DNA from: JAYZDP01 sp036337765
GTDB taxonomy: Bacteria > Acidobacteriota > Thermoanaerobaculia > Multivoradales > Multivoraceae
Assembly (NCBI GenBank): GCA_036337765.1
Contig: JAYZDP010000015.1
Location: 1 to 15,548 of the forward strand
Reading direction: 5' to 3'
Length of the DNA: 15,548 nucleotides
Shown here: one piece after another, positions 7,548 through 14,396 of the stretch
Numbering within the stretch: position 1 is the stretch's first letter
Layout of the letters: each line of letters starts with the position of its first letter
The notes under the pieces: generated by a model
The model's input: the letters and a program-made list of their open reading frames with translations, nothing else
Databases searched by the model: none
What the model was told of the DNA's origin: nothing
Position numbers and translations under genes: made by a program

Positions 7548-7563
7548 GCGCTGTCAGCAGCGC
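7548..7563 (+). promoter_or_regulatory. Hairpin in the rplS leader
   Basis: GCGCTG (7548-7553) pairs with CAGCGC (7558-7563) around the tetraloop TCAG. It lies at the predicted transcription start and about 57 nt before the rplS ATG. Ribosomal-protein L19 leaders are known as autoregulatory RNAs in other phyla, but this sequence does not let me assign it to one of those families. Confidence 0.42.
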
Positions 7564-7620
7564 ACTCATGCACCGTCGGCGGCGCGCCCACAAACTCGAA
7601 GACGGCAGATTGGTTTGGAA

Positions 7621-7995
7621 ATGATCGAGTTGCAGCAAGTCGAGTTGCCCTACCTGAAGGCCGACGTGCCAGAGTTTCGCGCCGGCGACACTGTGAAAGT
7701 GCACGTTCGCGTCATCGAGGGTCAGAAAGAGCGGATTCAGATCTTTCAGGGCGTAGTCATCGCCCGTAGAGGCGGCGGAACCCGTGAGTCCTTTACTGTG
7801 AGAAAGATTTCGGGAGGGGTTGCGGTGGAGAGAATCTTCCCTCTTCATTCGCCGGCGATCGCCAGGATCGAGGTGACTCGGCGAGGGAAGGTGCGTCGAG
7901 CAAAGCTGTACTACCTGCGCGAGCTGCGCGGCAAGGCCGCGCGAATCGAGGAGCGTAGAGACGACCGCCCAGCCCGGAGCGAAGGCAAAGCCTGA
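7621..7995 (+). CDS. rplS: 50S ribosomal protein L19
   Basis: A 124-residue large-subunit protein at the 30S-50S interface. FRAGDTVKVHVRVIEGQKERIQ (19-40) spans the conserved SH3-like strand pair. It is followed by FQGVVIARRGGG (42-53), FTVRKISGGVAVERIFPLHS (58-77), and VTRRGKVRRAKLYYLR (85-100), all standard L19 features. The C-terminal tail from about 105 is charged and variable. I chose ATG 7621, although an in-frame TTG two codons earlier (7615) could also start; neither has a convincing SD sequence. The gene is separated from trmD by 144 nt with its own promoter-like site and leader hairpin, so it may be partly independent of the upstream operon. Confidence 0.96.
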   Translation: MIELQQVELPYLKADVPEFRAGDTVKVHVRVIEGQKERIQIFQGVVIARRGGGTRESFTVRKISGGVAVERIFPLHSPAIARIEVTRRGKVRRAKLYYLRELRGKAARIEERRDDRPARSEGKA

Positions 7996-8004
7996 ACCCT
8001 CCAT

Positions 8005-8020
8005 CGCCTCGGGGGAGGCG
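8005..8020 (+). repeat. GC hairpin after rplS
   Basis: CGCCTC (8005-8010) and GAGGCG (8015-8020) pair perfectly around GGGG, beginning 9 nt after the rplS stop. No T-run follows. The stem reuses the same GAGGCG/CGCCTC arm sequence as the hairpin at the khpA stop, in the opposite order. It may be a weak terminator or a 3'-end stabiliser between rplS and rnhB. Confidence 0.45.
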
Positions 8021-8050
8021 TGCGGCTCCGGAGTCACGTTGCTGCCCCTG

Positions 8051-8701
8051 ATGGCAGAAGCTTTTCGCCTGCACCTCCTGCGGGGAGTGGAAGCGGAGCT
8101 TCGACTCGGTAGCTATCGGAACATTGCCGGGGTCGACGAGGTCGGCCGCGGATGCCTCGCCGGGCCGGTCGTGGCTGCGGCAGTCATCGTCGATCCTGAT
8201 CGATTGGTGCCAGGGGTAGACGATTCGAAGCGGGTCGGTCCGCAGGATCGGGAGCGGCTGGCGGCAGCGATCAAGGCTTCGAGTTTAGCCTGGCGGGTCG
8301 CCTCGGTATCAGCAGATGAGATCGACCGTTCCAACATTCTCCGAGCAACTCGAAAAGCCATGACTGAGGCCCTCGGCTCCCTACAACCCGCCCCTGACTG
8401 CGCCGTCATCGACGCGGTGGCGCTTGACGACCTGCCGTTCCCGACGCTCGGAATGGTGCGAGGCGACAGCCTGAGTTACGCGGTAGCGTGTGCCTCGATC
8501 GTTGCCAAGGTCGAGCGTGACGCTCTCATGAGAAGCTACGATACCTTGTATCCGCAGTACGGCTTCGCCCGCCACAAGGGGTATGCAGCGTCCGAGCATC
8601 GAGACGCTCTAGGCGTGTACGGGCCGACCCCCATCCACCGCCTCACTTTCCGCTCGGTAGTGCCGCGACCCGCCGCACAGGAGTCGGAGCGGGTGCACTG
8701 A
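8051..8701 (+). CDS. rnhB: Ribonuclease HII
   Basis: A 216-residue endonuclease that cuts the RNA strand of RNA-DNA hybrids and removes single misincorporated ribonucleotides from DNA. All four metal-binding DEDD residues are present: Asp29 and Glu30 in AGVDEVGRGCLAGPV (26-40), Asp121 in VIDAVAL, and Asp139 in RGDSLSYAVACASIVAKV. Other signatures are VDDSK (56-60) and HKGYAASEHR. ATG 8051 is preferred over the in-frame TTG at 8039. A short GGAG lies about 17 nt upstream, so initiation signals are weak. The stop codon TGA shares one base with the ATG of the TPR gene, indicating translational coupling. Its position after rplS is the usual one; the common downstream yraN gene is absent. Confidence 0.96.
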   Translation: MAEAFRLHLLRGVEAELRLGSYRNIAGVDEVGRGCLAGPVVAAAVIVDPDRLVPGVDDSKRVGPQDRERLAAAIKASSLAWRVASVSADEIDRSNILRATRKAMTEALGSLQPAPDCAVIDAVALDDLPFPTLGMVRGDSLSYAVACASIVAKVERDALMRSYDTLYPQYGFARHKGYAASEHRDALGVYGPTPIHRLTFRSVVPRPAAQESERVH

Positions 8702-10719
8702 TGGCGCTTTTTCGCCGAGAGCCTTCGCAGCGACGGGCCGAGAAGCTCGTGTCGCGCGGCAAGATCGAAGCCGCCATCAAGGAGTACCGCCGGCTGCTCG
8801 ACGCCGACCCGGAGGATTCCGGCACGCTGAACCGGGTCGGTGACCTCTACTCCAGGGTCAACAGGTACGACGAGGCGATCGAGCTCTACCGACAGACCGC
8901 CGGCCGCTTCGTCGACGAGGGCTTCTACGTCAAAGCGATCGCGGTCTACAAGAAGATCCATCGTCTCGACGCCAACCAGTTCGACGTCTACGAGAAGCTC
9001 GCGGGCCTGTACAGCGTGCAGGGCCTCGTCAAAGACGCCCGCACCCAGTTCGAGGTGTTGGTCGACTACTACGAGAGCGATGGCCAGGTGTCGGCCGCGA
9101 TCGGGATCTGCAAACAGATCGTAGAGCTGGAGCCGCAGGACCCGGGTCATCGCACGCGTCTGGCTGAGCTCTACGAGGGGCAGGGCGACCTCGCGGCCGT
9201 GGTCGCCGAGTCTCTCGAGATCGCGCGCGTGATGCTCGACCACGGCCGTGTCGAGAAGGCGACCCAGGTACTCGAGCGGGCCCTCGGTATCCACCCCTTC
9301 GATGTCAGCTTCATCGTCGACGCCGTCGGGCTGATGAGCCTGCACGGACAGGAAGAGTTCGCTGAGGAGTATCTCGCTCAGGCGGAGTCGCGGATGAGCG
9401 AGGCTGGCAAGGCCGGGCTCTTCGACGAGGTCCTCGAGAGAGTCAAAGACCTGCCGTCACCGCTCACCCCATCGGATGGGGTCGAGGAAGAGGCCGTGGT
9501 CGAGACCGAGGCCTCTGAGGTCGTGCCGACGGTCGTGGATGAAGCGCCGCCGGCGATGGCTACCGGGTTGGTGGAGGACGACGACCGCACCGTCCTGCTC
9601 GAGCCGTCCGAGGAGTTCGACGAGGAGATCGATCTCGCCGACATTGCCGAGGAGGTGCCCAACGCGGCTGCAGCTGAGCGATCTGAGGTGATCGCTACGG
9701 ATCTGCTCGCCGAGGTCGACGTTTTCATCAAGTACGGCTTACGAGAGAAGGCGCTCGATCGACTGGGCGAGGTGATTCGTGAGTTTCCCAATTCGGTACC
9801 CGCCTATCAGCTGCTGATCGTCTTGCTGCTCAAGGATCGGTCGTATCGCGCAGCGATGGAGGCCGCCAACCGCATGTCCGAGGCGGTCACTCGCACCGGC
9901 ATCGCGGAGGGCTGGCCGCAGATCAAACAGCGCCTGCAGGACCAGGGCTTCCTCGTCGAAGGCGATGAGATCAAGGCGCCGCCGGCGACGTTGGAGGACA
10001 GCTCGGGCGAGATCGACCTGCTCGAGCCCCAAGGCGCCGACCTGCAGTCGATCATCGACTCCGCACACACCGCCTCGTCGGCGACGACGGGACCAGCGGT
10101 GGAGGTCCCCGAACCACCGCAAGAGCAGCTCGCTGGAGCGACGCCGGCACCTCCCGACCGTCCGGGGGGTGTGCCGTCGCCTGATGAGGACGAAGGCATC
10201 GACTTCGTGGTAGTCGACGACGAGTTCGCGGATCTCGCGGACGAGGTGTCGCGAGAAATGGAGCAGGCCTCGGGAGAGCCTGTCGAGGCGGCCGACACAC
10301 CTTCGCTCGAGCAGATCGTCGAGAGCTTCAAGCAGGGAGTCGCCGAGAACCTGTCGAGCGAAGACTTCGACACTCACTACAATCTCGGGATCGCCTACCG
10401 GGAGATGGGCTTGCTCGACGAGGCTGTTGGCGAGTTCGAGATCTCATCGCAGAGCCCTGACTACTTCATCGGTAGCTGCTCACTGCTGGGGCTGTGCTTC
10501 CGCGACAAGGGGGAAGCCGAAACCGGGATGGAGTGGTACCGCAAGGGGCTCGGCGTGCCCGAGCTCAGCGACGACGAGAAGATGTCGCTGCTCTACGATC
10601 TCGCCGATGCCTTCGAGGACAGCGGTGATCGGCAGAATGCCAGCGCCACCTTCTCGGAGCTCCAGGGGATCGACGGCGGCTACCGGGACGTGACCGGCCG
10701 CTTGGCGTCCTTACAGTAG
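8701..10719 (+). CDS. Large acidic TPR-repeat scaffold protein
   Basis: A 672-residue cytoplasmic protein with no signal peptide or membrane helix. Three tetratricopeptide blocks are separated by acidic, probably disordered linkers. Block 1 (about 8-250) holds five or six TPRs, e.g. NRVGDLYSRVNRYDEAIELY (44-63). Linker 1 is about 252-330 and rich in Glu, Asp and Val. Block 2 (about 333-415) includes VFIKYGLREKALDRL (341-355). Linker 2 is about 420-535. Block 3 (about 537-672) includes THYNLGIAYREMGLLDEA (558-575) and LLGLCFRDKGEAETGMEWY (595-613). TPR arrays bind other proteins. The layout resembles long TPR proteins of Myxococcota and Desulfobacterota linked to type IV pili (SgmX-like), but that link is recollection, not shown here. 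ATG 8701 overlaps the rnhB stop by one base and has GGAG at 8686-8689, 11 nt upstream. Confidence 0.85.
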   Translation: MALFRREPSQRRAEKLVSRGKIEAAIKEYRRLLDADPEDSGTLNRVGDLYSRVNRYDEAIELYRQTAGRFVDEGFYVKAIAVYKKIHRLDANQFDVYEKLAGLYSVQGLVKDARTQFEVLVDYYESDGQVSAAIGICKQIVELEPQDPGHRTRLAELYEGQGDLAAVVAESLEIARVMLDHGRVEKATQVLERALGIHPFDVSFIVDAVGLMSLHGQEEFAEEYLAQAESRMSEAGKAGLFDEVLERVKDLPSPLTPSDGVEEEAVVETEASEVVPTVVDEAPPAMATGLVEDDDRTVLLEPSEEFDEEIDLADIAEEVPNAAAAERSEVIATDLLAEVDVFIKYGLREKALDRLGEVIREFPNSVPAYQLLIVLLLKDRSYRAAMEAANRMSEAVTRTGIAEGWPQIKQRLQDQGFLVEGDEIKAPPATLEDSSGEIDLLEPQGADLQSIIDSAHTASSATTGPAVEVPEPPQEQLAGATPAPPDRPGGVPSPDEDEGIDFVVVDDEFADLADEVSREMEQASGEPVEAADTPSLEQIVESFKQGVAENLSSEDFDTHYNLGIAYREMGLLDEAVGEFEISSQSPDYFIGSCSLLGLCFRDKGEAETGMEWYRKGLGVPELSDDEKMSLLYDLADAFEDSGDRQNASATFSELQGIDGGYRDVTGRLASLQ

Positions 10720-10734
10720 CCACGCTAGCGCCGT

Positions 10735-10740
10735 TAGAAT
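10735..10740 (+). promoter_or_regulatory. -10 box TAGAAT placed for leaderless transcription
   Basis: TAGAAT matches TATAAT in 5 of 6 positions and ends 6 nt before the GTG at 10747. With the usual geometry the transcript would start at, or within a base or so of, that GTG. The -35 region is weak (TTACAG at 10711-10716, 18-nt spacing, inside the end of the TPR gene). There is no SD sequence before the GTG, which agrees with a leaderless mRNA. Confidence 0.42.
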
Positions 10741-10746
10741 CGTCCG

Positions 10747-11814
10747 GTGGGTCGGGCGCGCATCATCTTTGCCTTGGTGGGGCTGGCGTCGGTGCTGGGG
10801 TTGGTCGTACTCTGGCTGCAGCCGCGCGTGGAGAAGGCGCTCGCACCAGAGCCGCATACGGCTCATGTGGCGATCGAGGTGGACGGATCCGACGTGGCCG
10901 TGGTCGGGCGAGTCGAGACCCTCGCGGGCACCGGGTTTCGCCTCCACGCGGTGCTCGAGGCGACGGCTCGCAACGGCGAGGCGATCTTCTACTCCGAGGC
11001 GCAGGCGCTCGAGATCGGTGGCGATCGGGTTCCGAGCGAACAGATCCGAAGATGGAACCGGCCGCAGGAGGCGAAGGTCCTGTGGTTTACGGTCGAGGCC
11101 ACCTCACCCTTCGCCAAGCTCGATTCTGGCCAGGGCCTGGAACGGGTCCGCTACGAAGAGTTCTTCCACCCCGACTGGTCGACGTTGTGGCAGATCGACG
11201 GCAATCTCGATCCCCGCCATGCTGAGATTTTGGCTGGATCGGAGGAGGCTACCGCACATTTCGGAACGCAGCGCTTCCGCACCTGGGTGGAGATATTCGA
11301 GCCGGTGAACCCGCTCGTTCCTGCGCAGCGCTTTCGCTCGCTAGGCGCCGAGGATCTCCGGGACCGCGTTGCCGACTTCCCAACCGTCACGGCTACGCTG
11401 CCAGGCTCGGCCGCGGCGGTGTCGGCGGTATTCGGCTTGGTCGGCGTTGAGCTACCCGGCGACGCGTCGCCTGAGCTGCGATCAGAAGTAGCCGATCAGG
11501 CCGCGCGCCGATTGCTCTTCACCCGAGTGTCGGTCTTGAGAGAGGCCCTGCGGTTGGCTGGGGCGGAGCTCGACGAGCTGCCATGGCGCAACATCGAGCT
11601 GGTCGGAAGGATGTCGTGGGGGGTAGAGGTGCGACAGGGCGATCTGCTGCGAGTGGGCGCCCGCCTGGTGATGCTGCACGAGGATCGTGACGGGGATGGC
11701 CAGCTCGGCGGCGCAGACTCATGCCTCGACTTTGACGAGGGAGCCGCAGTCCGGCGACTCGACGAGGTATTCCCCGGCGAAGGAGAGATCGAGTGGGCAA
11801 GTCTCCAGACCTGA
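10747..11814 (+). CDS. Membrane-anchored protein of unknown function with a calcium-loop motif
   Basis: A 355-residue protein I do not recognise. One N-terminal hydrophobic helix (about 6-25) follows a short basic start (MGRAR), so it is probably an inner-membrane anchor with the rest in the periplasm. About 40-190 looks beta-rich with several aromatic clusters (e.g. VLWFTVEA, 111-118; FHPDWSTLW, 140-148). About 245-280 is alpha-helical. Near the C-terminus DRDGDGQLGGAD (313-324) fits the EF-hand/dockerin calcium-binding loop, with acidic residues at loop positions 1, 3, 5 and 12 and Gly at 6. Codon use and GC content match neighbours, so this is a real gene. Start GTG 10747 comes 27 nt after the TPR stop with no SD sequence. 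It overlaps rarA by 22 nt. No catalytic motif was identified. Confidence 0.8.
   Translation: MGRARIIFALVGLASVLGLVVLWLQPRVEKALAPEPHTAHVAIEVDGSDVAVVGRVETLAGTGFRLHAVLEATARNGEAIFYSEAQALEIGGDRVPSEQIRRWNRPQEAKVLWFTVEATSPFAKLDSGQGLERVRYEEFFHPDWSTLWQIDGNLDPRHAEILAGSEEATAHFGTQRFRTWVEIFEPVNPLVPAQRFRSLGAEDLRDRVADFPTVTATLPGSAAAVSAVFGLVGVELPGDASPELRSEVADQAARRLLFTRVSVLREALRLAGAELDELPWRNIELVGRMSWGVEVRQGDLLRVGARLVMLHEDRDGDGQLGGADSCLDFDEGAAVRRLDEVFPGEGEIEWASLQT
11781..11786 (+). promoter_or_regulatory. SD sequence that fixes the rarA start
   Basis: AGGAGA (11781-11786) lies inside the preceding gene with its GGAG core 7 nt before GTG 11793. It is one of the few strong SD matches in the window and supports GTG as the rarA start over later in-frame codons. 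Confidence 0.65.
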
Positions 11815-13154
11815 GCCTGTCGCTCTTCGGTGAGCCGGAACCGAGCGGCCCGAGCAGCGATTCCCCCGGCACGCCGCTTGCGGAGCGAATGCGGCCGCGT
11901 ACGCTCGACGAAGTCGTGGGGCAGGCCGACGTGGTCGGTGCGCAGGGCTTCCTGCGCCGCGCGCTTGCCGAGGACCGTGTGCCTTCGCTGATTTTCTGGG
12001 GGCCGCCAGGCTGTGGCAAGACCACCCTGGCGCGGATCATCGCCAGCCAGAGCGACAGCCAGTTCGTGCCGTTCAGTGCGGTCACCGCCGGGATCAAACA
12101 GATCAAGGAAGTGATGCAGGACGCGGCCAAGCTGCGGCGTGGCCTGGGCCGTCGGACGCTGCTGTTTGTCGACGAGATCCACCGCTTCAACAAGGCTCAG
12201 CAGGACGCCTTCCTGCCGTACGTGGAGAGCGGTGAGATCGTGTTGGTCGGTGCCACGACCGAGAATCCATCGTTTGAGCTCAACGGGGCGCTGCTCTCAC
12301 GCTGCCGGGTGGTGGTACTCGGACCGCTCGCACTCAAGGACCTGGAGGATCTGCTGCGGCGCGCCCTGGCCGACGCGGAGATCGGACTGAGCGCAACCGT
12401 GTCTGCCGACGACGAGGCGCTCGAGGCGATCGCGCAGCTTGCCTCGGGCGACGCACGACGCGCGCTGAACCTGTTGGAGATGGCCGTCGCCGATCGAGGC
12501 GAAGGTGGCCGCCTCGACGCCGATGCCGTGCGGCAGGTGGCTCAGCGCAAAGTGCTGCTCTACGACAAATCCGGCGAGGAGCACTTCAATCTCATCTCTG
12601 CGCTGCACAAGTCACTGCGCGAGAGCGACCCGGACGCGTCGCTCTACTGGTTGGAGCGGATGCTGGTGGCGGGCGAGGACCCGGGCTACCTCGCCAGGAG
12701 GATGGTGCGCTTCGCGGCTGAGGACATCGGTCTCGCCGACCCCGCCGCGCTCCAGCACGCACTTGCCGGGTGGCAGGCCTACGACCGGCTGGGATCGCCG
12801 GAGGGAGACATCGCGCTCGCCCAGGTCGCCCTCTATCTGGCTCTTGCCCCCAAGAGCGTTGCGGTCTACCGTGCGCAGGGGGCTGCTCGCACCGCGATTG
12901 AACAACGCCCGGCCGAGCCTGTGCCGATGGCGATCCGTAACGCCTCTACCGATCTCATGAGAGACGTCGGCTATGGCAAGGGCTACGTCTACGCGCCTGA
13001 CACGCAGGACGGAGTCGGTGGGCTCGAATGCCTGCCCGACGGGCTGCGCGGAGAGCGATTCTTCTCGCCTTCGGACGCCGGTTTCGAAGAGGAGCTGCGC
13101 GCCAGGCTCGAGCGGCTGCACGAGCTACGGCGGTCGACTCGAGGGGGGAGCTAG
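11793..13154 (+). CDS. rarA: Replication-associated recombination protein RarA (MgsA), AAA+ ATPase
   Basis: A 453-residue AAA+ ATPase related to clamp loaders and eukaryotic WRNIP1, acting at stalled replication forks with SSB and recombination proteins. Near the N-terminus LSLFGEP (9-15) resembles an SSB- or clamp-contacting peptide seen in relatives. Then come ERMRPRTLDEVVGQ (31-44), Walker A GPPGCGKTT (70-78), and Walker B LLFVDE with IHRFNKAQQDAFLP (123-142). Sensor 1 is GATTENPSF (153-161), and a probable arginine finger is in LLSRCRV (168-174). The C-terminal RarA block includes SDPDASLYWLERML and EDPGYLARRMVRFAAEDIG. Start GTG 11793 has a strong SD sequence and overlaps the previous gene by 22 nt. 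The stop TAG overlaps the stop of the convergent cyclodeaminase gene. Length is typical. Confidence 0.96.
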   Translation: MGKSPDLSLSLFGEPEPSGPSSDSPGTPLAERMRPRTLDEVVGQADVVGAQGFLRRALAEDRVPSLIFWGPPGCGKTTLARIIASQSDSQFVPFSAVTAGIKQIKEVMQDAAKLRRGLGRRTLLFVDEIHRFNKAQQDAFLPYVESGEIVLVGATTENPSFELNGALLSRCRVVVLGPLALKDLEDLLRRALADAEIGLSATVSADDEALEAIAQLASGDARRALNLLEMAVADRGEGGRLDADAVRQVAQRKVLLYDKSGEEHFNLISALHKSLRESDPDASLYWLERMLVAGEDPGYLARRMVRFAAEDIGLADPAALQHALAGWQAYDRLGSPEGDIALAQVALYLALAPKSVAVYRAQGAARTAIEQRPAEPVPMAIRNASTDLMRDVGYGKGYVYAPDTQDGVGGLECLPDGLRGERFFSPSDAGFEEELRARLERLHELRRSTRGGS

Positions 13155-14119
13155 GCGAAGAAGTCGAGCTCGGTCCCGATGCCGCTGTCGCGGGCGCGGT
13201 TGTAGACGCGGGCGGCGATCGCGACATCCTGGACCGCCAGTCCGGTGGAGTCGAAGATCGTCAGCTCGTCGCCCTCCCGGCCGGGGCGCAGGCCATCGAT
13301 GATCTCTCCGAGGCTCGCGTGGATGGTGTCGGGCGTGAACTCACCGCGTTCGATCGGGCCGTTGATCTCGCCGCCAGCGATGGCCTGGTCGTAGTCGTCG
13401 ACGACCAGGCGTGCCCGGCCGAGAATCTCGGTGGCGAACTCCTGTTTACCGTGCCCGTCTGCCCGCATGGCGTTGACGTGACGAGGACCGTTGAGCCACT
13501 CCGAGCGGATGATCGGCTCCCGAACCGGCGTTGCCGTGCAGACGATGTCGCAGGCCGACGCGTCGGCGAGGCTCCCAGCCCTGCCGCCGGCCTCTTCGGC
13601 GAAGGCGGCAGCTGCCTCGCTCCGAGCGTCGGCCGCCACGACCTCGAAGCTGTCGAAGACGGCCCGATGCGCCGCGAGCAGCGTGCGCGCTTGAACCCCG
13701 CAGCCGATGAAGCCGATCGAGCCGACGTTGGCTGGGGCGAGGTGGTGTGAGGCCACCGCGGCCGCGGCTCCGGTTCGTGCCGCCGTCAGCCACGTCGCGT
13801 CGAGCACGGCCAGAGGCACCGCGGTGGCAGGGTCCGAGAGGATGTACATGCCACGAACGGTAGGCAGTCCCTTAGCCGGGTTGTCGGGGTGCGCGTTGAT
13901 CCACTTCACGCCGGTCGCGCCATCGAGGTATGCAGGCATAGCCCGAAAATCGCCGTTGTAGCTCCGCAGGTCGAGATGGACCTTGACCGGCATCAGGGTC
14001 TCGCCACGGGCATGGGCCGCGAAGGCGCCCTCGACACCCTCGATGGCGTCCTCCATCGACAGAACCGCACGCACCTCGGACTGCCTGAGTAGAAGGGTTG
14101 CGGGGGTCGTGGTAGTCAT
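13151..14119 (-). CDS. Ornithine cyclodeaminase / mu-crystallin family NAD(P)-dependent enzyme
   Basis: A 322-residue member of the family that includes ornithine cyclodeaminase, archaeal alanine dehydrogenase and related imine reductases. The N-terminal dimerisation part has LLLRQSEVRAVLSMEDAIEG (9-28) and GVKWINAHPDN with the conserved Lys. TWLTAARTGAAAAVASHHL leads into a Rossmann nucleotide-binding fold with GFIGCGVQA. The catalytic-region equivalent reads NAMRADGHGKQE, where classical ornithine cyclodeaminases have NAVGADxPGK. FDSTGLAVQDVA near the C-terminus is typical. Substrate is not predictable from this. The first seven codons lie in a repeat shared with the dsbD 3' end, and a 12-bp hairpin brackets the start codon. 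No SD sequence is visible. Transcription is convergent with rarA, with stop codons overlapping in CTAG. Confidence 0.9.
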   Translation of the reverse strand: MTTTTPATLLLRQSEVRAVLSMEDAIEGVEGAFAAHARGETLMPVKVHLDLRSYNGDFRAMPAYLDGATGVKWINAHPDNPAKGLPTVRGMYILSDPATAVPLAVLDATWLTAARTGAAAAVASHHLAPANVGSIGFIGCGVQARTLLAAHRAVFDSFEVVAADARSEAAAAFAEEAGGRAGSLADASACDIVCTATPVREPIIRSEWLNGPRHVNAMRADGHGKQEFATEILGRARLVVDDYDQAIAGGEINGPIERGEFTPDTIHASLGEIIDGLRPGREGDELTIFDSTGLAVQDVAIAARVYNRARDSGIGTELDFFA

Positions 14120-14168
14120 GACTGGAAGACTCGTCTAGTGTGTCCCGCGCCCATAGCACGACCCCCGC
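14100..14168 (-). promoter_or_regulatory. 12-bp hairpin bracketing the cyclodeaminase start codon
   Basis: Bases 14100-14111 (GCGGGGGTCGTG) and 14157-14168 (CACGACCCCCGC) are perfectly complementary. In the minus-strand mRNA the stem encloses a 45-nt loop holding the ATG (14119-14117), with one arm inside codons 3-7. It could hinder ribosome access or shape initiation. Confidence 0.5.
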
Positions 14169-14396
14169 TACCTATGCTGTCCCTCTGGGGGGCGCTCGCC
14201 GCCCGGTGCTCCGGCAGAGCGCAGGCCCGGACAGAACCCTCCTCGAACCTTGACTCGTTTCTCAACATCTAGGCACCCTTGCCGGACTAGGGATCTCCAC
14301 CAAGCAAAGTCGTGAGCTTCAGATCACGTTCTTGAATCGGCTCTGGGCCTGCGCGGCGAGCGCCCCCGGAGGGAGGGCATGTGAGCGGGGGTCGTG
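14157..14396. repeat. Long imperfect inverted repeat, arms 14157-14202 and 14353-14396
   Basis: The arms pair over about 41 bp. There are 12 perfect outer pairs, then ATGC and TCCCTC segments with a few mismatches and two single-base bulges, and 15 perfect inner pairs (GGGGGCGCTCGCCGC at 14188-14202 against 14353-14367). The loop is 150 nt. The length and order of matches exclude chance. Confidence 0.75.

Noticed and set aside
8536..9345. 269-codon minus-strand open frame opposite rnhB and the TPR gene
   Set aside because: It is an antisense shadow of GC-rich coding DNA, with Asp/Leu/Val-heavy composition, and the plus-strand frame has clear TPR repeats.
13028..13750. 240-codon plus-strand open frame across the end of rarA and opposite the cyclodeaminase gene
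   Set aside because: It overlaps two well-supported genes and its sequence resembles no protein family; the minus-strand product has clear family motifs.
14116..14268. 50-codon minus-strand open frame ending in a TGA that overlaps the cyclodeaminase ATG
   Set aside because: ATGA coupling is tempting, but the peptide is low-complexity, runs through the inverted repeat and has no SD sequence or recognisable domain.
14203..14352. Possible tRNA or small RNA gene in the centre of the intergenic element
   Set aside because: No cloverleaf could be drawn; only a 5-bp stem (CGTGA/TCACG at 14311-14328) is visible, and the lone TTGACT has no -10 partner.
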